Shown: positions 1-5,771, counted from the stretch's first letter. The stretch: DNA of 6,252 bases from Nitrospinota bacterium (GCA_030740135.1 JASLXW010000247.1:1-6252), one strand, 5' to 3'. The notes: generated by a model not told the origin, from the letters alone. Numbers and translations are program-made.

Positions 1-979
1 CGCCCGGCACCATCCACTTCTCCCACTGCTCGTCGATCTTCTGCTGGTAGTACTCGTAATCCTCTTCGGTGAAGTGGGCGAAGCGGCCCTGCTTTTCCAT
101 GTAGTCGCGGACCGGCTTGCGCTTTTTGTAGCCGTTGATGAGGTCCCGGGTGGGTTTCTGATAGGTGATTTTGCCGTCCTCGTATGTGAACAGCGGCCAG
201 ATCCCGGTTTCGCAGGCCAGCTCCCCCAGCTCGTGGGAGAAGTAGGGGTCGTAGTCCCACCCCTTGGGGCAGGGGTCGAGGGTGTGGATGAAGGCCGGCC
301 CCGGGATGGTGAGGCCCCTGCGGACCTTGTCGATGAGGTCCGTGGGATAGGAGGCGTCGGCCGTGGCCACGTAGCGGCACTCCGGATGTCCGACGGCCAT
401 CATCCCGGCCATGTTCTTCTTCCAGCGGGTCTGGAGGATCCGGTGCTTCTTTCCCGGCGGGGTGAACGTGGTGTTCGCCCCCCACGGGGAGCCCCCGGAC
501 GCCTGGATGTCCGTGTTGGCGTAGGACTCGTTGTCGTACAGGACGATGAGCATGTTGTACTGGGTGTGCTGGAGGGAGGCCGAGATGGACGAGACGCCCA
601 TGTCCATGCCCCCGCCGTCGCCGCAGAAGGCGATGACGTTGATGGGCTCCTCCTGGATCTTGCCTTTTCGCATCAGCGCGCGAAGCCCGGCGGCGGTCCC
701 CGTCGCGGCCGAGCCCGAGGAGCCGAGCTGGGTGTGCATCCACGGCACCACCCATGGTGTGGAGTAGTAGGTGGTGTTGGCCACGTACATGCAGCCGGTG
801 CTCCCGAGGATGATGGTCCGGGGGCCGGCGGCCTTGGCCATGAGCTTCATCACCAGGGCGGACTCGCAGCCCTGGCAGGTCCGGTGGCCGGAAGTGAAAT
901 ACTCCTCCACCAGCTTGAGGGGGATGTTCTTGAGTTTCTTGATGGGGTCGAGCGTTTGGGGTCCGCTGTCTTTGGCCAT
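1..979 (-). CDS. 2-oxoacid:ferredoxin oxidoreductase beta subunit (oxalate oxidoreductase-like), C-terminus cut by window edge
   Basis: This is the TPP-binding beta subunit (PFOR domain VI) of the oxidoreductase. I translated 326 codons from the ATG at 979-977 to the left edge without a stop; related subunits are about 310-330 residues, so little should be missing. The TPP/Mg signature is GDGGGMDMG at residues 120-128, followed by NESYANTD at 150-157. Asn155 aligns with the substrate-side Asn of the PFOR motif VYSNTGGQ. Four cysteines can ligate the proximal [4Fe-4S] cluster: C35 and C38 (CQGC), C63 (TGCMY) and C237 (DPCPKGW). The 25-residue spacing from C38 to C63 matches the PFOR spacing as I recall it. 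The gene starts 5 bases after the alpha stop, with a GGAG ribosome site at 988-991 inside the end of alpha, so the two are translationally coupled. Family assignment is firm; oxalate as substrate is inferred from alpha. Confidence 0.93.
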   Translation of the reverse strand, partial: MAKDSGPQTLDPIKKLKNIPLKLVEEYFTSGHRTCQGCESALVMKLMAKAAGPRTIILGSTGCMYVANTTYYSTPWVVPWMHTQLGSSGSAATGTAAGLRALMRKGKIQEEPINVIAFCGDGGGMDMGVSSISASLQHTQYNMLIVLYDNESYANTDIQASGGSPWGANTTFTPPGKKHRILQTRWKKNMAGMMAVGHPECRYVATADASYPTDLIDKVRRGLTIPGPAFIHTLDPCPKGWDYDPYFSHELGELACETGIWPLFTYEDGKITYQKPTRDLINGYKKRKPVRDYMEKQGRFAHFTEEDYEYYQQKIDEQWEKWMVPG

Positions 980-984
980 CTTCT

Positions 985-2199
985 CTACTCCCTCACATCG
1001 ACCCAGCGCACGGCTTCCCCGACCTTCCCGGCGGCCGCCGCGGCCAGTGTCTGGTTGATCATCTCATTTGTCGCCCCGAGCGTCACCTCTCGGCCGCCCA
1101 GTCCGGCGATGTACCCCAGGACGGTGGGACGCGCGTCCACGTCGTAGAGGGCGGACCGGATCTCGGTGTACAACACCCCGCCGCAGTTCGGAGAACCGAA
1201 CGAGTAGTCCCGATCCACGACGCCCACCGCCTTGAACTTGCTCAGGCATTCCTGGATGGGCTCGGTGCCGAAGGGCCGGAACCACTTGATGCGGACAAAA
1301 CCAATCTTCTTGCCCGCCTCCCGGGCCTTGCGGACGGCCACCCGGACGGGCAGGGCCAGGGTCCCCATGCCGACCAGGACGGCGTCGGCGTCTTCGGTCA
1401 TGTACTCTTCGTAATATGGAGAGTCGCCGCCCCGGCCGAATTTGGCCCGGAGATCGGCGTGGGCCTTCTCGAGAACGCCCCGGGCCCGCTTCATCCCCGC
1501 GTCGCTCTGCTTGCGCATCTCCATCAGCCAGTCCTCGTTGACCTGGGGGGCGATGGTGATGGGGTTGTCGGGATGAAGCCGGAGCTCGCCGCGGTCATAG
1601 GGGGGCAGGTAGTCGTCCACGGACTCCTTGTCGGGCACCATGACCAGCGACTGGCTGTGGGTGAGAAAGGCCCCGTCGGTGGAGATGGCGCAGGGGAGCA
1701 TGACGTCCCGGCTCTCGGCCACCCGGAAGGCCATCAGGGCGGTGTCCAATGCCTCCTGGGCGGTGTCCACCCAGGTGAGCATCCACCCCAGGTCCCGGAC
1801 GGCCAGGGCGTCGTTGTGCTCGGTGCCGAAGGCCCCGGGGTCGTCCAGGGCGCGGTTGCCCACCATGGCGACGATGGGAAGCCGAAGCCCCGCCGTCACG
1901 GCCAGGGCCTCCATGGCGTAGAACCAGCCCACGCCGCTGCTGCCGCTGAAGACCCGGGCCCCCACGGCGGATGCGTGCTTGATGATCTCGAACTGGGAGT
2001 GCTCGCTCTCGGCCACGATGTAGTCGGCGTCCATGTCGCCGTCGGCGATCATCCTCGAGACGAACTGCATGACCGTATCGTAGGGCCGGATGGGGTAGGC
2101 GGTGATGACGTCCACGTCGGCCAGGCGGCAGGCGTGGGCGATGGCTTCACTTCCGCTGATGAGCTCCTCGCGCTCGATGACGGCGGTCTCAGGCGCCAT
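985..2199 (-). CDS. 2-oxoacid:ferredoxin oxidoreductase alpha subunit, oxalate oxidoreductase-like
   Basis: This 404-residue subunit corresponds to PFOR domains I (about residues 10-250, TPP pyrimidine side) and II (about 268-395). Domain I starts with ISGSEAIAHA and has YPIRPYDT at 35-42, where pyruvate enzymes have YPITP. It continues with AESEHS at 63-68 (Glu66 in the position of the TPP-activating Glu) and a conserved FSGSSGVG at 84-91. R116, D119 and F124 lie in the stretch NRALDDPGAF. R38, R116, D119 and F124 match my recollection of Arg31, Arg109, Asp112 and Phe117 of Moorella oxalate oxidoreductase, all with an offset of 7. Two arginines suit a doubly negative substrate. The start overlaps the gamma-delta stop by 11 bases and has GGAGG at 2208-2212, eight bases upstream. 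The symbol oorA is avoided because it usually denotes the 2-oxoglutarate enzyme. A different small oxoacid as substrate remains possible. Confidence 0.94.
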   Translation of the reverse strand: MAPETAVIEREELISGSEAIAHACRLADVDVITAYPIRPYDTVMQFVSRMIADGDMDADYIVAESEHSQFEIIKHASAVGARVFSGSSGVGWFYAMEALAVTAGLRLPIVAMVGNRALDDPGAFGTEHNDALAVRDLGWMLTWVDTAQEALDTALMAFRVAESRDVMLPCAISTDGAFLTHSQSLVMVPDKESVDDYLPPYDRGELRLHPDNPITIAPQVNEDWLMEMRKQSDAGMKRARGVLEKAHADLRAKFGRGGDSPYYEEYMTEDADAVLVGMGTLALPVRVAVRKAREAGKKIGFVRIKWFRPFGTEPIQECLSKFKAVGVVDRDYSFGSPNCGGVLYTEIRSALYDVDARPTVLGYIAGLGGREVTLGATNEMINQTLAAAAAGKVGEAVRWVDVRE

Positions 2200-3334
2200 G
2201 GGGAAGTCCTCCGAAGACCGGCGAAAGCCCGGTCACAGGGCTGCGGTTTTCGACGCGGCCGGCGTCCACCGCCTCGGCCCGCCACTTCTCGTATTCTTCC
2301 TTGTTCTCCTTGAACATCACGAACTGGCTGTCCCGGTCGGTGAAGACCGTTTCGTTGACCATCACGATGCATTCCTTCACCGGGCAGATCTGCTCGCAGA
2401 CGCCGCAGCCGCAGCAGGACTCCATGTTGGCGTCGTAGTAGTGCTCGGGCGTGACGTCGAAGCACGAATCCGGGCAGGCGATCCAGCACAGGGTGCACTT
2501 GGTGCACGTCTCGAAGTTGATCACCGGCCGCATGGTGCGCGTGCTCCACTTCTTGAAGTAGGGGTTGCGGCCCGGCTGGTAGCCTCCCTCTTCTCCGTGG
2601 AAGCCTCCGCCGACCTCGATCCCTCGGACCACCAGGCCCTCCTCCATGCTCTTCCAGCCGGGCAAGTCGAACTGGAAGGGTTCTTCCTGCTCGCCTTCTC
2701 CGGGATCGACCGTCTGGGGGCGGGCGTCCTCATAGGAGGAACGGGCCGATTCCACCAGGGCGTCTTCATCCTTGAGGTTCTCGCGGATGGTCTCTTCCAT
2801 GGCCGTCAGGCCGGCAAGCTGGGGGCACACCTTGGCCATGGCGCCCAGGATCCGGGCGTCGGTGTGGTCGTCCTTGTAGACCCACAGGCCCGCGAAGCTG
2901 GCTTCGCCTTCCAGGACGCAGAGCTGGTAGGGGACGTCTTTTTTGTGGATGTGCGGAACGAGCTCCTCGGGCTTTTTCTTGGAGGTGACGATCAGGACGC
3001 CGTTCTCTTTCGTCAGGGCGTTGATGGGCTGAAGGCCGTACCACCCCCAGGACTCGATCCCTTTGCACAGGGTGTCATCCGCCACGATGGATACGTCGAC
3101 CGACTTGGGCTCGTACTGCGCGGCGACCTCTTCCAGCTCCTCGGGCGTGTCCGCGATGTAAGTGAACTGCTTGGACGGTATCCCGTTTCGCTCCGGAGAG
3201 TCTCCGTAACGCCCGAAAGAGATCCCGACCTTTCCCGCCTTCCGCGCGGCGAAGACCAGGGCGCGGCTGAGTTTACCGGCCAACTGCTTCTGGAATACGC
3301 CGCGGTAGACGATCTCGACTGCGACGATGCTCAT
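2189..3334 (-). CDS. 2-oxoacid:ferredoxin oxidoreductase fused gamma-delta subunit, oxalate oxidoreductase-like
   Basis: This 381-residue protein joins a gamma domain (about residues 1-190) to a delta-type 2[4Fe-4S] ferredoxin domain (about 262-330) through an acidic linker. Delta carries electrons from the TPP-proximal cluster in beta to external ferredoxin. Cluster motifs are C277-x2-C280-x2-C283-x3-C287-P and C307-x2-C310-x2-C313-x3-C317-P; C308 and C322 are extra. The gamma part has recognisable family segments (FGRYGDSPERNG at 40-51, a DxxLC near 87-90, an NGVLIVTS strand at 111-118) but lacks the usual N-terminal GRGGQG, showing YRGVFQKQ at 10-17 instead. A tail of about 55 residues follows the ferredoxin domain. 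Separate gamma and delta genes are common in POR operons; the fusion is a feature shared with Moorella oxalate oxidoreductase. The start has a GGAGG at 3342-3346, seven bases upstream. The stop overlaps alpha by 11 bases. Confidence 0.93.
   Translation of the reverse strand: MSIVAVEIVYRGVFQKQLAGKLSRALVFAARKAGKVGISFGRYGDSPERNGIPSKQFTYIADTPEELEEVAAQYEPKSVDVSIVADDTLCKGIESWGWYGLQPINALTKENGVLIVTSKKKPEELVPHIHKKDVPYQLCVLEGEASFAGLWVYKDDHTDARILGAMAKVCPQLAGLTAMEETIRENLKDEDALVESARSSYEDARPQTVDPGEGEQEEPFQFDLPGWKSMEEGLVVRGIEVGGGFHGEEGGYQPGRNPYFKKWSTRTMRPVINFETCTKCTLCWIACPDSCFDVTPEHYYDANMESCCGCGVCEQICPVKECIVMVNETVFTDRDSQFVMFKENKEEYEKWRAEAVDAGRVENRSPVTGLSPVFGGLPHGA
2208..2212 (-). promoter_or_regulatory. Ribosome binding site of the alpha gene
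   Basis: GGAGG on the minus strand, eight bases before the alpha ATG and inside the 3' end of the gamma-delta gene. It fixes the alpha start and implies coupled translation across the 11-base overlap. Confidence 0.8.
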
Positions 3335-3341
3335 TCTCTCT

Positions 3342-3346
3342 CCTCC
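3342..3346 (-). promoter_or_regulatory. Ribosome binding site of the gamma-delta gene
   Basis: GGAGG on the minus strand, seven bases before the gamma-delta ATG at 3334-3332, in the 48-base gap after the regulator. No promoter-like pair is evident in this short gap, which favours read-through from the regulator gene. Confidence 0.8.
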
Positions 3347-3382
3347 CGTTGCGATGCCGCGTTTTGATCAGACATGTGGAGT

Positions 3383-4216
3383 TCAACCCTTTCTTTTTGC
3401 TCCCGGTTCAACACCGCCCCCTTGGGTCCGGCCTCCATTGGTCCCGGCGCGGGTCTCGGAGGCCGCCCGAGCCGGGGGTGCGCCCGCCCGGCCAATCTGA
3501 CCTCCGGCCACGGAGGTCTCTTTCCGCATGTTCTTCCAAACGAATTTTTCCACGGTCGCCAGATGGGCGTTCATGGCGTCGCGCGCTCCCGGACTGTCCC
3601 CACGCTCGATGGCCGCCAGGACTTCCAAGTGGCCGTTCAGGGATTGTTTCGGCCGTCCGCCGGTCTGAAACCGGGAGTCCCGGCTTTTTCCCAGGAGGTC
3701 ATGGACGCCGAAGATCAGCCGCAGAAACACGGCGTTGCGGGCCGCCCGGGCGATGGCGAGGTGAAATTCCCCGTCGGCCTCGGCCCCGGTCTCGCCGCGG
3801 TCCACCATCTGGCCGTGGCGCCCGACGATGGCCCGGAGCTCCTGTCTTTCGCCCTCCGGCGCCCGCTCGGCGGCCAGGCCCGCCAGATGAGGCTCGATGA
3901 GCCGCCGGACTTCGAAGATCTCCCGAATGCTGTCCTGCTCCTGAAGGATGGTGAGGGCAAGGGGCTGGATGAGGTTCTCGACGCTGGCCGTCGTGACGTA
4001 CGTCCCGCTGCCCGCCCGGCTTTCCACAAGACCCATGGATTCCAGGACGCAGATGGCCTCTCTCACTGACGCCCGGCTCACGCCGAAGGACGCGACCAGA
4101 TCCCTTTCGGGCGGGAGGCGGTCGCCGGTTTTCAGCTCCCCCCGCACGATCAGGTCTTGGACCTGCGTGACGATCGTCTCATACACCCGGTTCTTCTTGA
4201 CTTCCTGAAGCTGCAA
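3383..4216 (-). CDS. GntR-family transcriptional regulator, FadR subfamily (FCD domain)
   Basis: This 277-residue DNA-binding regulator has a GntR winged helix at about residues 8-75: ELKTGDRLPPERDL at 27-40, FGVSRASVREA at 44-54, and the wing AGSGTYV at 68-74. The FCD ligand domain (about 97-225) begins with IREIFEVRRLIEP and contains the usual metal set D148, H152, H196 and H218. FCD regulators typically bind metal-complexed small carboxylates and are usually repressors released by the ligand. The start is a TTG at 4216-4214, with AAGG nine bases upstream. No ATG or GTG lies in frame between it and the preceding gene's stop, and a later GTG (residue 11) would trim conserved sequence. Residues about 236-277 are a low-complexity, Gly/Ala/Arg-rich tail beyond the usual family length. 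The gene is 48 bases upstream of the oxidoreductase, so it is its likely regulator. Ligand identity (oxalate or similar) is inference. Confidence 0.93.
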   Translation of the reverse strand: MQLQEVKKNRVYETIVTQVQDLIVRGELKTGDRLPPERDLVASFGVSRASVREAICVLESMGLVESRAGSGTYVTTASVENLIQPLALTILQEQDSIREIFEVRRLIEPHLAGLAAERAPEGERQELRAIVGRHGQMVDRGETGAEADGEFHLAIARAARNAVFLRLIFGVHDLLGKSRDSRFQTGGRPKQSLNGHLEVLAAIERGDSPGARDAMNAHLATVEKFVWKNMRKETSVAGGQIGRAGAPPARAASETRAGTNGGRTQGGGVEPGAKRKG

Positions 4217-4225
4217 GCGATGTGA

Positions 4226-4229
4226 CCTT
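4226..4229 (-). promoter_or_regulatory. Ribosome binding site supporting the TTG start of the regulator
   Basis: AAGG on the minus strand, nine bases before the TTG at 4216-4214. It is the only purine-rich site well placed for a start in this leader and decides the unusual start codon. Confidence 0.55.
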
Positions 4230-4232
4230 CGC

Positions 4233-4251
4233 GCCGCCCGGTTGGGGCGGC
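4233..4251 (-). promoter_or_regulatory. GC-rich hairpin in the regulator's leader
   Basis: A perfect 7-base inverted repeat (GCCGCCC / GGGCGGC) with a 5-base loop sits in the predicted 5' untranslated leader, three bases upstream of the ribosome site. There is no following T-run, so it is not a classical terminator. It could limit translation of the regulator or simply reflect high GC content. Confidence 0.35.
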
Positions 4252-4278
4252 CGGGGGACCTGCCAAGGACTCGGAGAA

Positions 4279-4290
4279 TTGGCCTGACAA
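4279..4290 (-). promoter_or_regulatory. Candidate operator: imperfect TTG-C--G-CAA dyad at the predicted transcription start
   Basis: The minus-strand sequence TTGTCAGGCCAA is an imperfect palindrome (8 of 12 positions symmetric) placed just downstream of the -10 box. Location and TTG/CAA ends suit a GntR-type repressor site, but the symmetry is partial and no second copy was seen upstream of the other genes. Autoregulation is inferred only. Confidence 0.3.
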
Positions 4291-4292
4291 CT

Positions 4293-4322
4293 ATAATAGC
4301 TTGGGAATTCGGTTGGTGTCAA
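4293..4322 (-). promoter_or_regulatory. Sigma-70 promoter for the regulator-oxidoreductase operon
   Basis: On the minus strand a perfect -35 TTGACA (4317-4322) is followed by 18 bases and a -10 TATTAT (4293-4298; 5 of 6 consensus). Transcription should start near 4285, giving a leader of about 70 bases before the TTG start. The -35 box overlaps the stop codon of the upstream amidohydrolase, so the two units are packed tightly. It lies in a locally AT-rich patch within GC-rich DNA, which supports it being real. Confidence 0.75.
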
Positions 4323-5326
4323 TGGCTATTTCTGTCGCCCGCGCCCGCCAGGAGCGCCGCCGCGTTTCCCGACAGGATTTTTTCCCGATCGGCCTCGGGC
4401 ATTTGCTGGATTGCCGGAAGCGTCGCCCTCCCTTCCGGATCGCCGACTTCGAAGGGAAAGTCCGTCCCGAACATCACCCGGTCCGCGCCGACGAGGTCAA
4501 CCAGGAACCGGAGGGATTCGCCGCTGGAGACCAGTGAGTCGAAATAAAGCTGTTTGATGTACTCCCCGGGGGGCTTCGGGATGTATTTTTGGCAGTCGGG
4601 ATTGAATTCATGTTTGGGCGCGAAGTAGCCCAGGTTGAGACGTCCGTTCAGGAAGGCCAGCGTTCCCCCGCCGTGGGCCAGGACCAGTTTCAGGCCGGGA
4701 TGCCGTTCGAGCACGCCGGCATAAATCAGGCGCGAGACGGCGATGGTGGTCTCCGTTGGGAAACCGACCAGCGTGACCAGCGAATAGTCTTCGAGGCTTT
4801 TGTGAAGGAGGTTGGGGTAGGGGTGCAGGAAGGTGAACAGCCCGAGGGTTTCAAGGGCGGCGAACATCGGCTCGAAATCCGGCCCGTCCAGGAATCGTCC
4901 GGCCGCCGTCGTGGGGAGGGCGGCCCCCCTGAATCCATGCGTTTCGACCGCCCGCCGGAGCTCGTCGGGAATCCGTGGCGGGTCCGACAGAGAGGGGATC
5001 GCCAATCCGCCGAGGCGGCCGCCGCTCTCCTCGACGAGCTTCGCGGTGCATTCATTGAGCCGCCGCGCCTGCTCGACGCCCCCGGCGAGCCCTTGGTCCG
5101 TAAAGATCGATATGGGGGGCGAGATCAGTTGAAGGCCGACCCCCCTTTCCTCGAGGCTCCCGAGCCGTCCTTCCAAGTCGAAAAAAAGGGGAGGCAAAAG
5201 GCCGGTGATCGGATGGGCGAATCCGCCGTCCGGCAGTTTTTCCAAGTGCAGGCCGAGCCAGGGGCCGCGCGTCATCTCATCGGCGAGCTCCCCGCTGATC
5301 GCGTGGGCGTGAACGTCGATGATCAT
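4319..5326 (-). CDS. ACMSD-type metal-dependent amidohydrolase (probable decarboxylase or hydrolase)
   Basis: This 335-residue TIM-barrel enzyme of the amidohydrolase-related family (PF04909 type) starts at MIIDVHAHA. Metal ligands are visible in order: H6 and H8 (DVHAH), H168 (FLHPYPN), the catalytic-type H218 (LAHGGGTLAF) and D289 (MFGTDFPF). Spacings resemble those of 2-amino-3-carboxymuconate-6-semialdehyde decarboxylase, and R229, eleven residues after H218, matches a substrate-carboxylate arginine of that enzyme as I recall it. Subfamily members are mostly non-oxidative decarboxylases, plus some hydratases and hydrolases, so the substrate is unknown. I chose the ATG at 5326-5324, with AAGG ten bases upstream, because the HxH motif begins directly after it. 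An in-frame ATG at 5440 would add 38 residues unlike the family. The enzyme ends 102 bases before the regulator start. A shared pathway with the oxidoreductase is possible but unproven. Confidence 0.9.
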   Translation of the reverse strand: MIIDVHAHAISGELADEMTRGPWLGLHLEKLPDGGFAHPITGLLPPLFFDLEGRLGSLEERGVGLQLISPPISIFTDQGLAGGVEQARRLNECTAKLVEESGGRLGGLAIPSLSDPPRIPDELRRAVETHGFRGAALPTTAAGRFLDGPDFEPMFAALETLGLFTFLHPYPNLLHKSLEDYSLVTLVGFPTETTIAVSRLIYAGVLERHPGLKLVLAHGGGTLAFLNGRLNLGYFAPKHEFNPDCQKYIPKPPGEYIKQLYFDSLVSSGESLRFLVDLVGADRVMFGTDFPFEVGDPEGRATLPAIQQMPEADREKILSGNAAALLAGAGDRNSH

Positions 5327-5470
5327 GGGGTGGTCGCCTTGTCCGGTGGTGCTTGGCGGGAAGGCGTCTTTCGCGATTGGGGGTTCCCGAATCGTGTCCG
5401 GAACGCCTGTTGGCGTGCAATCTCCGGGGAAGTCTGGCATGGAGGCGGAAGGGCGTCAACCTTTCAGCGG

Positions 5471-5637
5471 ATCCACAGATTTCACAGATGGACACAGATT
5501 CTTGAGGCGCTATCAGGTTGCGTTGGCTGGTCCGACGGCATCTCGCAAACCGTAACTCGCGACCCGAGCGAAGGGAGCATCGATCTGGCCTGTTCTTAGC
5601 CGGTCCGATATCTATGCAGTCTGTGAAATCTGTGGAT
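5471..5637. repeat. MITE-like element bounded by an exact 18-base inverted repeat
   Basis: The left arm ATCCACAGATTTCACAGA (5471-5488) and right arm 5620-5637 are exact reverse complements, separated by 131 bases with no coding capacity. The left arm continues as a degenerate direct array, with CACAGAT at 5474, 5483 and 5493. No clear target-site duplication flanks the unit. The arms resemble CACAGATTT-type repeats I know to be common between genes of environmental bacteria. It may be a non-autonomous element or a repeat pair inserted in opposite orientations; other copies in the genome would decide. Confidence 0.6.
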
Positions 5638-5649
5638 TCAAAGAAAGAA

Positions 5650-5666
5650 ATGGGGTCAGACTCCAT
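5650..5666. repeat. Short REP-like palindrome of the GGGGTCAGACTCC type
   Basis: This 17-base near-palindrome folds into a stem of about seven pairs with a 3-base loop in a plus-strand RNA, including one G-U wobble. The motif is familiar from intergenic repeats that often accompany REP-associated (Y1, IS200-like) transposases, which is recollection rather than a search. It lies 12 bases from the right arm of the MITE-like unit. Confidence 0.5.
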
Positions 5667-5706
5667 TTTGTCCTACACAGGTTTCCTCAAGGGGGAGGAG
5701 GGTTCC

Positions 5707-5734
5707 GCGTCGGCCGTCAAAGAGTGGCCGACGC
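5707..5734. repeat. Perfect 9-base inverted repeat hairpin
   Basis: GCGTCGGCC (5707-5715) and its exact reverse complement GGCCGACGC (5726-5734) flank a 10-base loop. The stem is strong and GC-rich, but neither strand has a T-run after it. It lies downstream of the esterase and may be a repeat module or help stabilise that transcript's 3' end. Confidence 0.5.
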
Positions 5735-5739
5735 CCCTG

Positions 5740-5752
5740 GCGGCGAAGCCGC
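5740..5752 (-). repeat. Small GCGGC-TTC-GCCGC hairpin
   Basis: A perfect 5-base stem with a UUC loop on the minus strand, six bases from the neighbouring 9-base hairpin. Hairpins of this kind are frequent in GC-rich intergenic repeats and factor-dependent 3' ends. No separate function can be assigned. Confidence 0.35.
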
Positions 5753-5771
5753 ACCCCGAGAGAGACCCCGG

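Noticed and set aside
74..1147. Long plus-strand open frame opposite the beta and alpha genes
   Set aside because: Its Gly/Val/His/Asp-rich product is typical of the complement of GC-rich genes, and the minus strand encodes clear PFOR-type motifs throughout.
1459..2313. Plus-strand open frame opposite the alpha gene
   Set aside because: Low-complexity Gly/Val/His composition and no recognisable motif; it mirrors a well-supported gene.
1..3334. Plain pyruvate, ketoisovalerate or 2-oxoglutarate oxidoreductase
   Set aside because: The family is right, but YPIRP and the second arginine in alpha, plus the absent GRGGQG in gamma, point away from CoA-acylating enzymes. Phenylglyoxylate-type enzymes remain the main alternative I could not exclude without alignment.
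2102..3367. 421-codon plus-strand open frame opposite gamma-delta
   Set aside because: Longer than the real gene but lacks family motifs, whereas the minus strand has both ferredoxin cysteine motifs and a good ribosome site.
3374..4069. Plus-strand open frame opposite the regulator
   Set aside because: The minus strand gives an unambiguous GntR-FCD protein; this frame is its antisense shadow.
5324..5440. Upstream ATG at 5440 as the amidohydrolase start
   Set aside because: It adds 38 residues not expected before the family's opening HxH strand, with no good ribosome site; the ATG at 5326 sits directly before DVHAH.
5431..5459. Possible amidohydrolase promoter (TTGACG, 17 bases, CAGACT, minus strand)
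   Set aside because: The -35 is good but the -10 matches only 3 of 6 positions, too weak to list as a feature.
5474..5499. CACAGAT repeated three times, considered as a CRISPR or iteron array
   Set aside because: Units are only 7 bases with 2-3 base gaps and belong to the arm of the inverted repeat; there are no spacers and no cas or replication genes.
4589..5599. 336-codon plus-strand open frame opposite the amidohydrolase
   Set aside because: Arg/Gly/Glu-rich without motifs, and it runs into the inverted-repeat region; the metal-binding residues are all on the minus strand.
5277..5666. Minus-strand open frame across the repeats upstream of the amidohydrolase
   Set aside because: Its peptide contains repeat-derived runs (STDFTD, ICEICG) and overlaps the amidohydrolase start in another frame.
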